DNA of 64,000 nucleotides from assembly GCF_037126285.1 (NCBI RefSeq), contig NZ_CP147012.1, forward strand, positions 4,176,676-4,240,675. Direction: 5' to 3'. Made by a program: the position numbers and the translations under genes. The notes under the pieces were generated by a model that made no database searches, had not been told where the DNA came from, and saw nothing but the letters and a program-made list of their open reading frames with translations. How positions within the stretch are numbered: position 1 is the first letter of the stretch; each line of letters begins with the position of its first letter. Below, in pieces: positions 17,256 to 25,530 of the stretch. This DNA comes from Bernardetia sp. MNP-M8 (GTDB lineage: Bacteria; Bacteroidota; Bacteroidia; Cytophagales; Bernardetiaceae).

Positions 17256-18266
17256 TTAATACGGAATAGTATAACCAAATTTTTGTTCCAAAATGTTAAA
17301 TAACACTGTTTGAGCAGCATAAACTCTATTGTGTGCTTGTTCCAAAACAACAGAGTTTTGACTATCAATCACTTCATCAGCAACCACAACATTTCGACGA
17401 ACAGGCAAACAGTGCATAAATTTAGCGTTATTAGTCAGTTTCATTTTTGCTTCATCGACTATCCAATGTTCTAAATTTTGCCCTATTTTGCCATAATTTC
17501 CATTTTCATCAGAAAAAGAAGACCAATTTTTCGCATAAATAAAATCAGCATCTTTGAAGGCTTCTTCTTGATTGTGAGTAACAGAAACTCCTTTTGCAAA
17601 ATCTTCACTAAGCTCAAAACCTTTCGGACAAGCAATAACCAATTCTGAATCTGTATTTTTGACCCAATCGACAAACGAATTTGGAACAGCTTGTGGCAAT
17701 GCTTTTGGGTGAGGAGTCCACGACAAAACTACTTTTGGTTTTTTGATACCATTTAATTTTGTATTTGATTTCTCTCTAAATTCTTCAATCGTCAAAACGT
17801 CTGCAAAAGATTGTAAAGGATGAGCTGTTGCACTTTCTAAAGAAATAACAGGAACGAGCGCATGTTTTATAAATTTTTGGAGGACTTTTTCTTCATAATC
17901 GCTTTTTCTATCAGTCAAAGAAGCAAAAGTACGAACTCCAATAATATCACAATATTGCGAAATTACACCTGCTGCTTCTTTGATATGCTCTTGTGAATTT
18001 TGATTCATAATTGTTCCATCTTCCATTTCAATCGCCCAACCATCTTGCTGAACATTCATAATCATGACATTCATTCCCAAGTTCATGGCTGCTTTTTGAG
18101 TACTCAAACGAGTTCGCAAACTTGGATTAAAGAAAAGTAAGCCTAGCGTTTTTCCCTTTCCAAAATCAGCATGAGAAAGAGGGTTTTTTTTGAAATTTTG
18201 GGCTGTATTTAGCCAGTCTTGCAAATTTGGAACATCTGCAAAAGAAGTGAAGTTTAGATTTTTCAT
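17256..18266 (-). CDS. argF': N-acetylornithine (or N-succinylornithine) carbamoyltransferase
   Basis: A 336-residue transcarbamylase. FNPSLRTR at 46-53 is the carbamoyl-phosphate site, ESATAHPLQSFAD is near residue 145, and FMHCLPVRRNVVVADEV near 283 closes the active site. HCLPVRR replaces the HCLP/PxR pattern of ordinary ArgF and marks the N-acyl-ornithine type known from Xanthomonas and Bacteroides. Pathway flow therefore goes through N-acyl-citrulline. By recalled alignment, the residue that separates acetyl (Glu92) from succinyl (Pro90) enzymes is a Gln here (Q92 in NSQEH). The acyl group is not settled by sequence. Confidence 0.92.
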   Translation of the reverse strand: MKNLNFTSFADVPNLQDWLNTAQNFKKNPLSHADFGKGKTLGLLFFNPSLRTRLSTQKAAMNLGMNVMIMNVQQDGWAIEMEDGTIMNQNSQEHIKEAAGVISQYCDIIGVRTFASLTDRKSDYEEKVLQKFIKHALVPVISLESATAHPLQSFADVLTIEEFREKSNTKLNGIKKPKVVLSWTPHPKALPQAVPNSFVDWVKNTDSELVIACPKGFELSEDFAKGVSVTHNQEEAFKDADFIYAKNWSSFSDENGNYGKIGQNLEHWIVDEAKMKLTNNAKFMHCLPVRRNVVVADEVIDSQNSVVLEQAHNRVYAAQTVLFNILEQKFGYTIPY

Positions 18267-18326
18267 TGTGATTTATTATGTCTTTATTGGAAGTAAATTT
18301 AGATTTAAAAAGAAATTCATATTACC

Positions 18327-18348
18327 AAACAGGGTTAAAACCCTGTTT
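18327..18348. repeat. Palindromic repeat in the argD-argF' junction
   Basis: A perfect 10-bp inverted repeat, AAACAGGGTT/AACCCTGTTT, with a 2-base centre (TTAAAA core). It lies between argD and argF'. The palindrome at 13654-13673 has the same core. Confidence 0.7.
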
Positions 18349-18361
18349 TACTAGAAAAGAA

Positions 18362-19492
18362 TTAAGATAAAATTTTATGCAAAGCCTTTATAAAAGGTTT
18401 GAATTCAGCGTAAGAAATAGACAAAGGTGGCAAGACACGCAAAACATTTGGATTAGAAGATGAGCCTGTAAAAATATGATGTTCATAAAGTAGTTTTTGG
18501 CGTAACTCTTTAATAGGAAATGGCATTTCAATTCCTAACATCAAACCTCTTCCTTTGACTTTTTGAACAGAAGGAACTTTCGATAAATCTTCCATTACCT
18601 TTTTACTAACTTCATTTACATTTTCTAGTAAATTATCACTTTCTAGAACTTCCAAAACTGCCATACTTGCAGCACAAGCCAAATGGTTTCCACCAAAAGT
18701 AGTTCCCAACATGCCCTGATGTGCTTCAATAGTTGGGTTTATCAAAACTCCACCAATAGGAAAACCATTGCCCATTCCTTTTGCCATCGTAATCAAGTCA
18801 GGTTGAATATTTGCCCACTGATGAGTAAAAAACTTCCCACTTCTGCCAAAACCACTCTGAATTTCATCAAGAATTAATAAAGAATTGTGTTTTTTACACT
18901 CACCTTGCAAAAATTGAAGATAGCTTTCTGTCGCCATATCCAAACCTCCCACACCTTGTATTCCTTCCAAAATAATGGCACAAACATCTTTTTGAGAAAG
19001 AGCTTCTACTAATTGTTTTTCATCATTTAATTCTACCCATTTTACTTCAAAATTATTCTCATTAAGAGGAGCAGAAAGTTTAGAGTTATCGGTAACATTC
19101 AAAGCTGCTGCCGTTCTGCCATGAAAGCTATTTTTGAAAGCAATTACTTTTTTCTTTTTGGTATGAAAAGAGGCTAATTTTAGTGCGTTTTCAGTAGCTT
19201 CTGCGCCACTATTGCACAAAAAAAGTTTATAATCTGGATAACCACTTTGCTCAGTTAGTCTTTTAGCTAATTCATTTTGAATTGGAATATCTATCGAATT
19301 TGAATAAAAACCAATTTGAGAAAGCTGTTCAGAAATGCGTTTGACATAATGTGGGTGAGAATGACCAATAGAAATAACGCCATGACCACCGTAAAAATCA
19401 AGGTATTTTTCGCCTTCATCTGTATAAATGAAAGTTCCTTTTGCTGAAGTTGGAGAAAGGGAATATTTTGGATAAACGTCGAATAAATTCAT
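18362..19492 (-). CDS. argD: Acetylornithine aminotransferase
   Basis: A 376-residue class III PLP aminotransferase converting N-acetylglutamate semialdehyde to N-acetylornithine. Visible motifs are LFLCNSGAEATENALKLA near residue 88, the LDEIQSGFGR segment near 206 with the PLP-binding Asp, and TMAKGMGNG near 232 with the Schiff-base Lys. The frame opens at 19525, but MNLFDVYPKYSLSP is the typical N-terminus, so the ATG at 19490-19492 is chosen. It lies between argC and argF' in the operon. Confidence 0.93.
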   Translation of the reverse strand: MNLFDVYPKYSLSPTSAKGTFIYTDEGEKYLDFYGGHGVISIGHSHPHYVKRISEQLSQIGFYSNSIDIPIQNELAKRLTEQSGYPDYKLFLCNSGAEATENALKLASFHTKKKKVIAFKNSFHGRTAAALNVTDNSKLSAPLNENNFEVKWVELNDEKQLVEALSQKDVCAIILEGIQGVGGLDMATESYLQFLQGECKKHNSLLILDEIQSGFGRSGKFFTHQWANIQPDLITMAKGMGNGFPIGGVLINPTIEAHQGMLGTTFGGNHLACAASMAVLEVLESDNLLENVNEVSKKVMEDLSKVPSVQKVKGRGLMLGIEMPFPIKELRQKLLYEHHIFTGSSSNPNVLRVLPPLSISYAEFKPFIKALHKILS

Positions 19493-19511
19493 GTTTTTAT
19501 ATATTTTAATC

Positions 19512-19590
19512 CTCGTTGACAGCAAAGCCTCAACGACGGTTTATTTTTACTATTTTAACCGTCAACGAGCTTAAAAGCGTCCTTGAGGGA
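19512..19590. repeat. Palindromic repeat in the argC-argD junction
   Basis: CTCGTTGAC (19512-19520) pairs with GTCAACGAG (19561-19569), with more CAACGACGG/CCGTCAACG complementarity inside. A shorter relative, CCTCGTTGA...TCAACGAGG, lies at 37451-37485 upstream of the TonB receptor stop, so the family is dispersed. Confidence 0.7.
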
Positions 19591-19605
19591 AGGGATAAAA
19601 ATGTT

Positions 19606-20658
19606 TTAAAAGTAATTAGCCTTGAAAGCAAGTCCCGTTTTTTGAGGAAAATCAAATTGTAAATTCATATTTTCAATGGCTTGTCCTGCTGCACCTTTCA
19701 ATAGATTATCGATACAAGAAGTAATAAGAATTTTATTGTCAATTTTTTGAATATGCAAAAGACAATAATTTGTATTTACAACCTGCTTCAAATCAATGGG
19801 CTTTTCACTAATTTTGACAAAAGGAGCATTTTTGTAGAAATTTTGATAGATAGAAATAATTTCTTTTTCAGACGTATTTTCATCTAAAGTAACATACATA
19901 CTTGCAAAAATTCCTCTTGTAAAATTTCCTCTTAGTGGAATAAAATTAATTATTCCTTCAAAATTTTGAGATATATCTTTCAAACTTTGCTCAATTTCCC
20001 CCAAATGTTGATGAGAAAAAGGTTTGTAAATAGAAACATTCTCATTTCTCCAACTAAAATGAGTAGTGTCTAAAAGTGATTGTCCTGCACCTGTTGAACC
20101 TGTCAGCGCATGAACATGCCATTCTTTTATAGTTGGAAAATGTTTTGTTAAAGGCAAAGTTCCTAATTCAATCGCTGTTGCAAAACATCCAGGATTAGCG
20201 ATATAGTTACTTTCTTTTATTTTTTGAGAATAAATTTCAGGCAAACCATAAACAAATTCTAATTCTTTTTCCTCATTTTTTTCCAAATCTTTTTCTTCGT
20301 CTTTTATAGTTTTTACTTTAAGAATTTTGTCTTTATTCAATCTAAAATCATTACTCAAATCTATAATTTTAGTGTCTTCTGAAAACTGATTTTCTAACAA
20401 AAAACGAGTAGAATTTCCATGTCCCAAACACAAAAAGACAATATCAATTTGAGGATTTACTTTTTGAGAAAAAACTAAATCAGAGTGAAATAAATCTGTA
20501 TGAATTTCGCTGATTTTTTTGTCAGAATGAGAATGACTATATATAAAATCAATTTCTGTATGTGGATGATTGATAAGACAACGCAAAAGTTCGCCAGCTA
20601 CATAACCACTTCCTCCAACAATTCCGACTTTAATTTTTTTGATTGTTTTATTTTCCAT
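19606..20658 (-). CDS. argC: N-acetyl-gamma-glutamyl-phosphate reductase
   Basis: A 350-residue NADPH-dependent reductase acting on acetylglutamyl phosphate. The Rossmann motif VGIVGGSGYVAGELLR is at 11-26. The catalytic Cys is C158 in NPGCFATA, and GSTGAGQS follows shortly after. A charged insertion rich in Lys/Glu (about residues 111-133) lies before the YGLPE motif and is longer than in most family members. The start overlaps the end of argG by 11 bases, which implies translational coupling. Confidence 0.94.
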   Translation of the reverse strand: MENKTIKKIKVGIVGGSGYVAGELLRCLINHPHTEIDFIYSHSHSDKKISEIHTDLFHSDLVFSQKVNPQIDIVFLCLGHGNSTRFLLENQFSEDTKIIDLSNDFRLNKDKILKVKTIKDEEKDLEKNEEKELEFVYGLPEIYSQKIKESNYIANPGCFATAIELGTLPLTKHFPTIKEWHVHALTGSTGAGQSLLDTTHFSWRNENVSIYKPFSHQHLGEIEQSLKDISQNFEGIINFIPLRGNFTRGIFASMYVTLDENTSEKEIISIYQNFYKNAPFVKISEKPIDLKQVVNTNYCLLHIQKIDNKILITSCIDNLLKGAAGQAIENMNLQFDFPQKTGLAFKANYF

Positions 20659-21910
20659 TTTTTTGTTGTTTTTGCTGTGCTTTATTTTGAGCTTTGGTTT
20701 GAACCTTATTTTGTACTTGATTAAAAATTTGAAGCGAATTTCCTAGAATTTTTGTAAATCCTTTCACATCATCTCCAGACCAATTTTTGTTCATTTCTCC
20801 ATACTCTCCAAAATCCGATTTCATTAAGTCGAAATCTGACTCAATTCCTTCAATTACAAAACGATAAGGAGCTAACTCAACAAACACTTTTCCTGTAACA
20901 TTCTTTTGAGAATCCTCTAAAAATGTTTCGATATTTCGCATAACTGGCTCAAAATATTGCGATTCGTGAATAAACATTCCGTACCAATTACTTAGCTGTT
21001 CTTTCCAATACATTTGCCATTTTGAAAGCGTGTGTTTTTCTAAAGTATGATGTGCTTTTATGATAATACTTGCTGCTGCTGCCTCAAAACCAACTCTTCC
21101 TTTTATTCCAATAATCGTATCTCCTACGTGCGTATCTCTTCCGATTGCATATTTATTTGCTATATCTTCTAGTGTTTGAATGACTTTTACAGGGTTCATT
21201 TTTTTATTATTGATACCACAAATTTCTCCGTTTTCGAATTCTAAAGTAACTGTTTCATTTCCATTATTTACAAGCTGACTTGGGTAGGCTTCTTCTGGAA
21301 GTGGTTTGTGAGAAGTGAGCGTTTCTGCACCTCCTACGCTTGTTCCCCAAAGTCCTTTATTGATAGAATATTTTGCTTTTTCCCAATCTAATTCAACGCC
21401 ATGCGATTTTAGATAAGCCACTTCTTGTTCTCTTGAAAGTTTTTGCTCTCTAATCGGTGTCAAAATTTCTATTTGAGGAGCAATTAATTGAAAAACTAAA
21501 TCAAAACGCACTTGGTCGTTTCCTGCGCCTGTGCTTCCGTGTGCAATATAATCGGCTTCTATTTTGGTCGCATAGTTTGCTAATGCAATGGCTTGATAGG
21601 TTCTTTCTGCACTTACTGACAATGGATAGGTATTATTCCGAAGTACGTTTCCAAAGATTAAATACTTAATAATTTTGTCATAATATTCTTTGGTTACTTC
21701 TAAAGTTGTGTGATGAAACGAGCCTAAATCGATAGCTTTTTGTTCGATAGCTTGAAGTTCTTCTTCTGAAAAACCTCCTGTATTTACGATTGCTGTATGT
21801 ACTTCAAGATTTTTTTCGTGAATTAAATATTTGATACAATAAGAAGTATCTAAACCTCCACTAAAAGCAAGAAGGACTTTATTAGATTTGCTTGATTTAT
21901 TTTGAGACAT
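20648..21910 (-). CDS. argG: Argininosuccinate synthase
   Basis: A 420-residue ATP-dependent enzyme joining citrulline and aspartate. LLAFSGGLDTSYC near the N-terminus is the PP-loop. HGSTGAGNDQVRFD near residue 120 and the SINKGLWGTSVGG segment near 183 are further family signatures. The last 20 residues are Gln/Lys-rich low-complexity sequence. The frame can start at 21949 but would then overlap the GNAT gene, so MSQNKSS at 21908-21910 is preferred. It lies between the GNAT gene and argC. Confidence 0.93.
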   Translation of the reverse strand: MSQNKSSKSNKVLLAFSGGLDTSYCIKYLIHEKNLEVHTAIVNTGGFSEEELQAIEQKAIDLGSFHHTTLEVTKEYYDKIIKYLIFGNVLRNNTYPLSVSAERTYQAIALANYATKIEADYIAHGSTGAGNDQVRFDLVFQLIAPQIEILTPIREQKLSREQEVAYLKSHGVELDWEKAKYSINKGLWGTSVGGAETLTSHKPLPEEAYPSQLVNNGNETVTLEFENGEICGINNKKMNPVKVIQTLEDIANKYAIGRDTHVGDTIIGIKGRVGFEAAAASIIIKAHHTLEKHTLSKWQMYWKEQLSNWYGMFIHESQYFEPVMRNIETFLEDSQKNVTGKVFVELAPYRFVIEGIESDFDLMKSDFGEYGEMNKNWSGDDVKGFTKILGNSLQIFNQVQNKVQTKAQNKAQQKQQKNGK

Positions 21911-21929
21911 GGTTGTAGAAAATTTGAGG

Positions 21930-22625
21930 TTATTTTGATTTGTTTTCATGATAGATTACATCTTTAAGTCTTGGAAATATGCTGATTTTGCGTTGTAGAC
22001 GAAGGCTACGAAGTTTGAGAAAACGGACAAAATTTTCCCATTTTTGTCGTTTTTCTTCAGGTTTTGAAGGAGCTTTGTAAGTAGCCAAATCGCACATCAT
22101 ACCTGTACAGAGGCATAATTTTCGTTCATTGCGTTGCAAAATATCGTAATTGACACAACTTTGACAGCCTTTCCAAAATGCGTCATCTTGTGTGAGTTCG
22201 GAAAAAGTAACAGGTTTGTAGCCTAAATCAGAATTGATTTTCATGACAGCTAGACTTGTCGTAATTCCAAATAGTTTTGCATCAGGATATTTTTTCTTAG
22301 AGAGTTCAAAAATTGCCTTTTTGATAGATTTGGCTAAACCTGTTTTTCGATAATCTGGATGAACAATCAAACCCGAATTGACAACATATTTTTGGTCTTG
22401 CCACGTTTCGATATAACAGAAACCGACTACTTTTTTGTCTGTTTCTTGCCCTGTTTGATTGTCAAAAGCTATAATTGCTTTTCCTTCTTGCATTTTTTGC
22501 TGAATATAAATTGGGTCACGTTTGGCAATTCCTGTTCCTCGGGCTTTGGCTGCTTCCTCAATCATTTGACATAGCAAAGAACCATACTGCTGATGGCTTG
22601 CATCAGCAACTACTATTGATACCAT
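21930..22625 (-). CDS. GNAT acetyltransferase with Cys cluster, probable N-acetylglutamate synthase
   Basis: A 231-residue protein that starts the arginine operon. Residues 1-145 form a GNAT domain, with a GLIVHPDYRKTGLAKSI acetyl-CoA loop at 85-101. Five cysteines then follow: C154, C157, C171, C173 and C178 (CQSC...CLCTGMMC), a pattern that could bind zinc or an iron-sulfur cluster. No argJ or classical argA is present in the operon, yet an acetylglutamate synthase is needed. By position this gene is the candidate. Similar GNAT genes open arginine clusters in other Bacteroidota. The role is an inference from context. The basic C-terminal 50 residues are unassigned. Confidence 0.78.
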   Translation of the reverse strand: MVSIVVADASHQQYGSLLCQMIEEAAKARGTGIAKRDPIYIQQKMQEGKAIIAFDNQTGQETDKKVVGFCYIETWQDQKYVVNSGLIVHPDYRKTGLAKSIKKAIFELSKKKYPDAKLFGITTSLAVMKINSDLGYKPVTFSELTQDDAFWKGCQSCVNYDILQRNERKLCLCTGMMCDLATYKAPSKPEEKRQKWENFVRFLKLRSLRLQRKISIFPRLKDVIYHENKSK

Positions 22626-23045
22626 AAAATAGAAAGAATATAGAATAGAGAGTATGCTAAACTACCCAACAAAAAAATGGGTATAACAAAACTGTATTCT
22701 TATTGAAATAAAAAGAGAAAGAAAATGAATGAGATTTTATAAATACGATAATACGGACGAGGGAACGACAAAACACGTAGTTCTGTCAAAACTATATAGA
22801 CGCACCAAGGCGAAAACGTCGTGAACGTTTTATGTTAGTAGAGCTGATTGAGATTTGCTCTTGTGAAGGATAATATGTGCAATAGTTTTTTGTCATTGAT
22901 AAGACAATATTACAGTATTTTTTTATAAATTCAAAATTCTGTAAATGTATTTATTTTGTTTTAACTCTTTTTTAAGGCTTAAATACAAAACCCCTAAGAG
23001 CTTTGAGAAGCCTTAGCATTTGAATCAATTTTATCAAAACTATAT
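22626..23045. other. Leader/promoter region of the arginine operon
   Basis: This 420-base gap upstream of the arg operon has no gene. The part at about 22753-22830 is visibly richer in G+C than its surroundings and can fold: AAAACGT/ACGTTTT (22813-22831) is a perfect 7-bp stem. TTGTC/GACAA near 22897-22914 forms a second one. An ACCCA...TGGGT pair lies at 22665-22682 close to the start. No clear ARG-box or promoter pair was identified. Confidence 0.4.
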
Positions 23046-23669
23046 TTAAAAACCTTTTTTTGTTAGTTCTATATTCTTAGCGTCAAGTTCGAATTCAAAA
23101 GGCACAGTTTCATTATCTAGTGTACCCGTTAGAGTCGCACTTTTGATAGAGAGTTTGAGATTTTTTCCATCAAATTTTACATCTACCATCGTAACTTCTT
23201 TTGAGATAAACGGCTGATTTTTTCCTTCTGTATCTACAACTGTTACTGTAATCAAATTTTTAGCTTCTACTATATTATCTCTAACTTGCTCATGATTTGT
23301 CAAGGTATATTGTTTATCCATCGTTTCTACTACTGACTCATCGTTGATATCAATTTTAAATGATGGTTCGTTTTGATAACGAAGGTAAAAGGTAAGCAAA
23401 GTTTGATACTGTTTTCCTTCATGTTTAGATAAAAAAACTGATAAATTTTTGCCTTTATCTTCTATTTTCGGTTCTGAACCTATTTTATAAGAAAAAGTAT
23501 AATTTCCTTCTATATTATTCGTGCTTTCAGTACTTTCACAAGAAGTTTTAGTATTTTGATAAGAGTCATTTTCACTACCAGAAGCTGTTGTATCTTTGGG
23601 TTTACAACTCAACAAAGAAACACACATTAGAAAAACAAAACATAAATAACTAGATTTAAAAAATTGCAT
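23046..23669 (-). CDS. Lipoprotein of unknown function
   Basis: A 207-residue lipoprotein. The signal peptide ends in VSLLSC with the acylated Cys near residue 22. A Ser/Thr/Asn-rich linker follows to about residue 53, then a beta-rich domain with many short alternating strands. No catalytic motif was found and no family was recognised. It lies alone between the arg operon and the divergent Sir2-like gene. Confidence 0.75.
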   Translation of the reverse strand: MQFFKSSYLCFVFLMCVSLLSCKPKDTTASGSENDSYQNTKTSCESTESTNNIEGNYTFSYKIGSEPKIEDKGKNLSVFLSKHEGKQYQTLLTFYLRYQNEPSFKIDINDESVVETMDKQYTLTNHEQVRDNIVEAKNLITVTVVDTEGKNQPFISKEVTMVDVKFDGKNLKLSIKSATLTGTLDNETVPFEFELDAKNIELTKKGF

Positions 23670-23808
23670 AGAATTAAAAGTTAAAATAAATTAGAGTAGT
23701 TTTGCTATAGATTTGAAAAACTAAATTTGGTAAACTCATGTAGCTAAATTACATTACCTTTATTTAAAAAGCTCATTTAAAACAATTTATTTTTTCTTAA
23801 AAAAAATA

Positions 23809-24651
23809 ATGCCACAAAAAATGGAAATAAAAATCTTACAAACTATCACAAATTGGCTCAAAGAAGCTAATGCCATCGTCATTACAGCAGGCGCAGGAAT
23901 GGGTGTAGATTCTGGATTGGCAGATTATCGTGGAAAAGAGGGAGGACAATGGGGAAAAGTAGAAACTGAAACTAAAAAAACAGTTTTTGAAACCGTTAAT
24001 CCTGCTGCATTTTTAGAAAACCCTGCTTATAGTTGGGATTTGTTTGGGAAACGAATGGAAGAATACGAAAATACGCAGCCACATCAAGGCTTTTATATTT
24101 TGAAAAAATGGACTCAAAAATTTGATTTAGACTATTTTGTCATTACTTCAAATATTGATTCTCACTTTCAAAAAGCTGGTTTTGAGGAAGAAAAAATTAG
24201 AGAATTACATGGTTCGTTGGCTTATTTTCAAAGCAGTGATAACAAACTATCTGATAAAATTTGGAAAAATGAATTGACAGGAAAGCAAATTCAATTAGGA
24301 ACTTATGATAATCGTTTTCCGATGTGTCCTCATTCGAAAGTTATGGCTCGCCCAAATGTCTATATGTTTAGAGATGATACGTTTGTAAATACTCGTACAA
24401 AAGCACAAGAAGAAAATTTCCAAAAATTCTTAGATAAAAACAAAGGAAAAAATATAGTTGTTTTTGAGATTGGTTCAGGTCCTCATGTACAGGCTGTCAG
24501 AATGAAAACACGCTTTTTGAAAACTAATTATGATGCAAAAATTGTACGTATTAATCCAAAAGATTTCAAGATAAAAGCTCCTCATATTGGAATTGATACA
24601 GGTGCTTTAAAGGCTTTGAATGAAATTGACTTATTCGTAGAAGGGGAATAA
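23809..24651 (+). CDS. Sir2-like NAD-dependent deacylase (zinc-less type)
   Basis: A 280-residue Sir2-family protein. The NAD site reads GAGMGVDSGLADYRG (about 27-41). TSNIDSHFQKAG (near residue 118) matches the TQNID motif, and the catalytic His is in ELHGSL. FEIGSGPHVQAV late in the protein matches the family's C-terminal ribose-binding strand. The four-Cys zinc module usual after the catalytic His is absent, and only one Cys (MCPHS) lies there. This suggests a divergent subfamily, possibly a deacylase or NADase. MEIKIL four codons in is an alternative start. It could serve protein deacylation or NAD turnover, which sequence alone does not decide. Confidence 0.77.
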   Translation: MPQKMEIKILQTITNWLKEANAIVITAGAGMGVDSGLADYRGKEGGQWGKVETETKKTVFETVNPAAFLENPAYSWDLFGKRMEEYENTQPHQGFYILKKWTQKFDLDYFVITSNIDSHFQKAGFEEEKIRELHGSLAYFQSSDNKLSDKIWKNELTGKQIQLGTYDNRFPMCPHSKVMARPNVYMFRDDTFVNTRTKAQEENFQKFLDKNKGKNIVVFEIGSGPHVQAVRMKTRFLKTNYDAKIVRINPKDFKIKAPHIGIDTGALKALNEIDLFVEGE

Positions 24652-24680
24652 AAAAAACAGTAAAATTTTTCAATTATTTT

Positions 24681-24706
24681 AATGAAAATAAAAACTTATT
24701 TTCATT
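24681..24706 (+). terminator. Terminator-like hairpin after the Sir2-like gene
   Basis: An 11-bp perfect inverted repeat (24681-24691/24696-24706) made almost only of A/T pairs, 30 bases after the stop. The stem is weak, so termination is likely but not certain. Confidence 0.45.
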
Positions 24707-24832
24707 GTGGTCGTTATTATATCAGATTTGCAAATCACATCAACCTGTATGATGAAAAATAGAGGAGCAGTAGCCGAAAAGCTCATAGAGTAGGCACATT
24801 TTTATCTGTTATTTTAAATTCATTTCATTATT

Positions 24833-24943
24833 ATGGCTAATAAACCAAGCACTCCGAAAACTGAAAAAGGCAAACAAACACCTTCTAAGCCTGTACCAGC
24901 TAAAAAAACTGAGAAAGCAGCTCCTAAAAAGGATAAAAAATAA
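24833..24943 (+). CDS. 36-residue Lys/Pro/Ala-rich basic microprotein
   Basis: An ATG at 24833 opens 36 codons ending at TAA 24941-24943. The product is about one third lysine with repeated K-P-S/T-P and A-K-K/A-P-K-K elements, and resembles the tails of histone H1-like nucleoid proteins. It is followed 21 bases later by a strong 16-bp terminator hairpin, and an apparent leader with a short structured stretch precedes it. That makes a real small transcription unit plausible. The function is unknown; nucleic-acid binding is a guess from charge. Confidence 0.6.
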   Translation: MANKPSTPKTEKGKQTPSKPVPAKKTEKAAPKKDKK

Positions 24944-24964
24944 TCCCTTCATTTAAGGAAAATG

Positions 24965-25000
24965 AAAAAGACTTAGACCTAAAGAGGTTTAAGTCTTTTT
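24965..25000. terminator. Strong bidirectional terminator
   Basis: The 16-base arms 24965-24980 and 24985-25000 pair throughout, with one G-U pair, around an AAAG loop. T-runs lie on both sides. It serves the small basic protein gene on the plus strand and the deoxyribosyltransferase-like gene on the minus strand. Confidence 0.88.
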
Positions 25001-25004
25001 TAAT

Positions 25005-25469
25005 TTAACCTAATACAGCTTGAATTTCTTTTATTAATTCTTCTAGATTTTCTACTTGTTTCACTCCAAATCGCTGACAAACAATATCTACATTTCCTTT
25101 TCGCCAATAACCTATCGGACAACAAACAATTATATTATTATTTCTAGCAAAAAGTCCTAATTCTAACAAACTAATAGGAGCTTTTGAAGTAGGTGCAAAA
25201 TAAAAAACAATCAAATCAGCTAGTTCTAAAGCATCTAATTCCCAAGTTACTTGTTCATTGAAATGAGTATTTTCAATAGTTTGTTCCCAAGAACTATCCC
25301 AGTCTTTTCTGCGTGGATTAAAAAAACAAAGATTTTGATTTTCTTTGAAAGAAGAAATAATTTCTTGTTGCCAATCAATAGCATTTCCCATGTCTATACT
25401 TCCTGCTAAGAAAATACTTTTTTGATTTTGAGAGAGTTTGATTTTTTGAGGTGGATAGATTACATTCAT
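25005..25469 (-). CDS. Nucleoside 2-deoxyribosyltransferase-like protein
   Basis: A 154-residue protein of the nucleoside 2-deoxyribosyltransferase-like superfamily. FLAGSIDMG near residue 20 is the start of the nucleotide-binding fold, FNPRRKDWD near 49 is the substrate loop, LELADLIVFYF near 80 is the central strand, and ISLLELGLFA near 98 holds the likely catalytic Glu. Many members are annotated only by fold and may act on modified nucleotides. The frame could start at 25547 but would then overlap the globin gene; the ATG at 25467-25469 (MNVIYPP) is the natural start. Confidence 0.78.
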   Translation of the reverse strand: MNVIYPPQKIKLSQNQKSIFLAGSIDMGNAIDWQQEIISSFKENQNLCFFNPRRKDWDSSWEQTIENTHFNEQVTWELDALELADLIVFYFAPTSKAPISLLELGLFARNNNIIVCCPIGYWRKGNVDIVCQRFGVKQVENLEELIKEIQAVLG

Positions 25470-25530
25470 AGGTGTTAAAAAATAGAGTTGTATGAAACAT
25501 TTTAGGTTATGCAGAATGGAAGCATTTACT

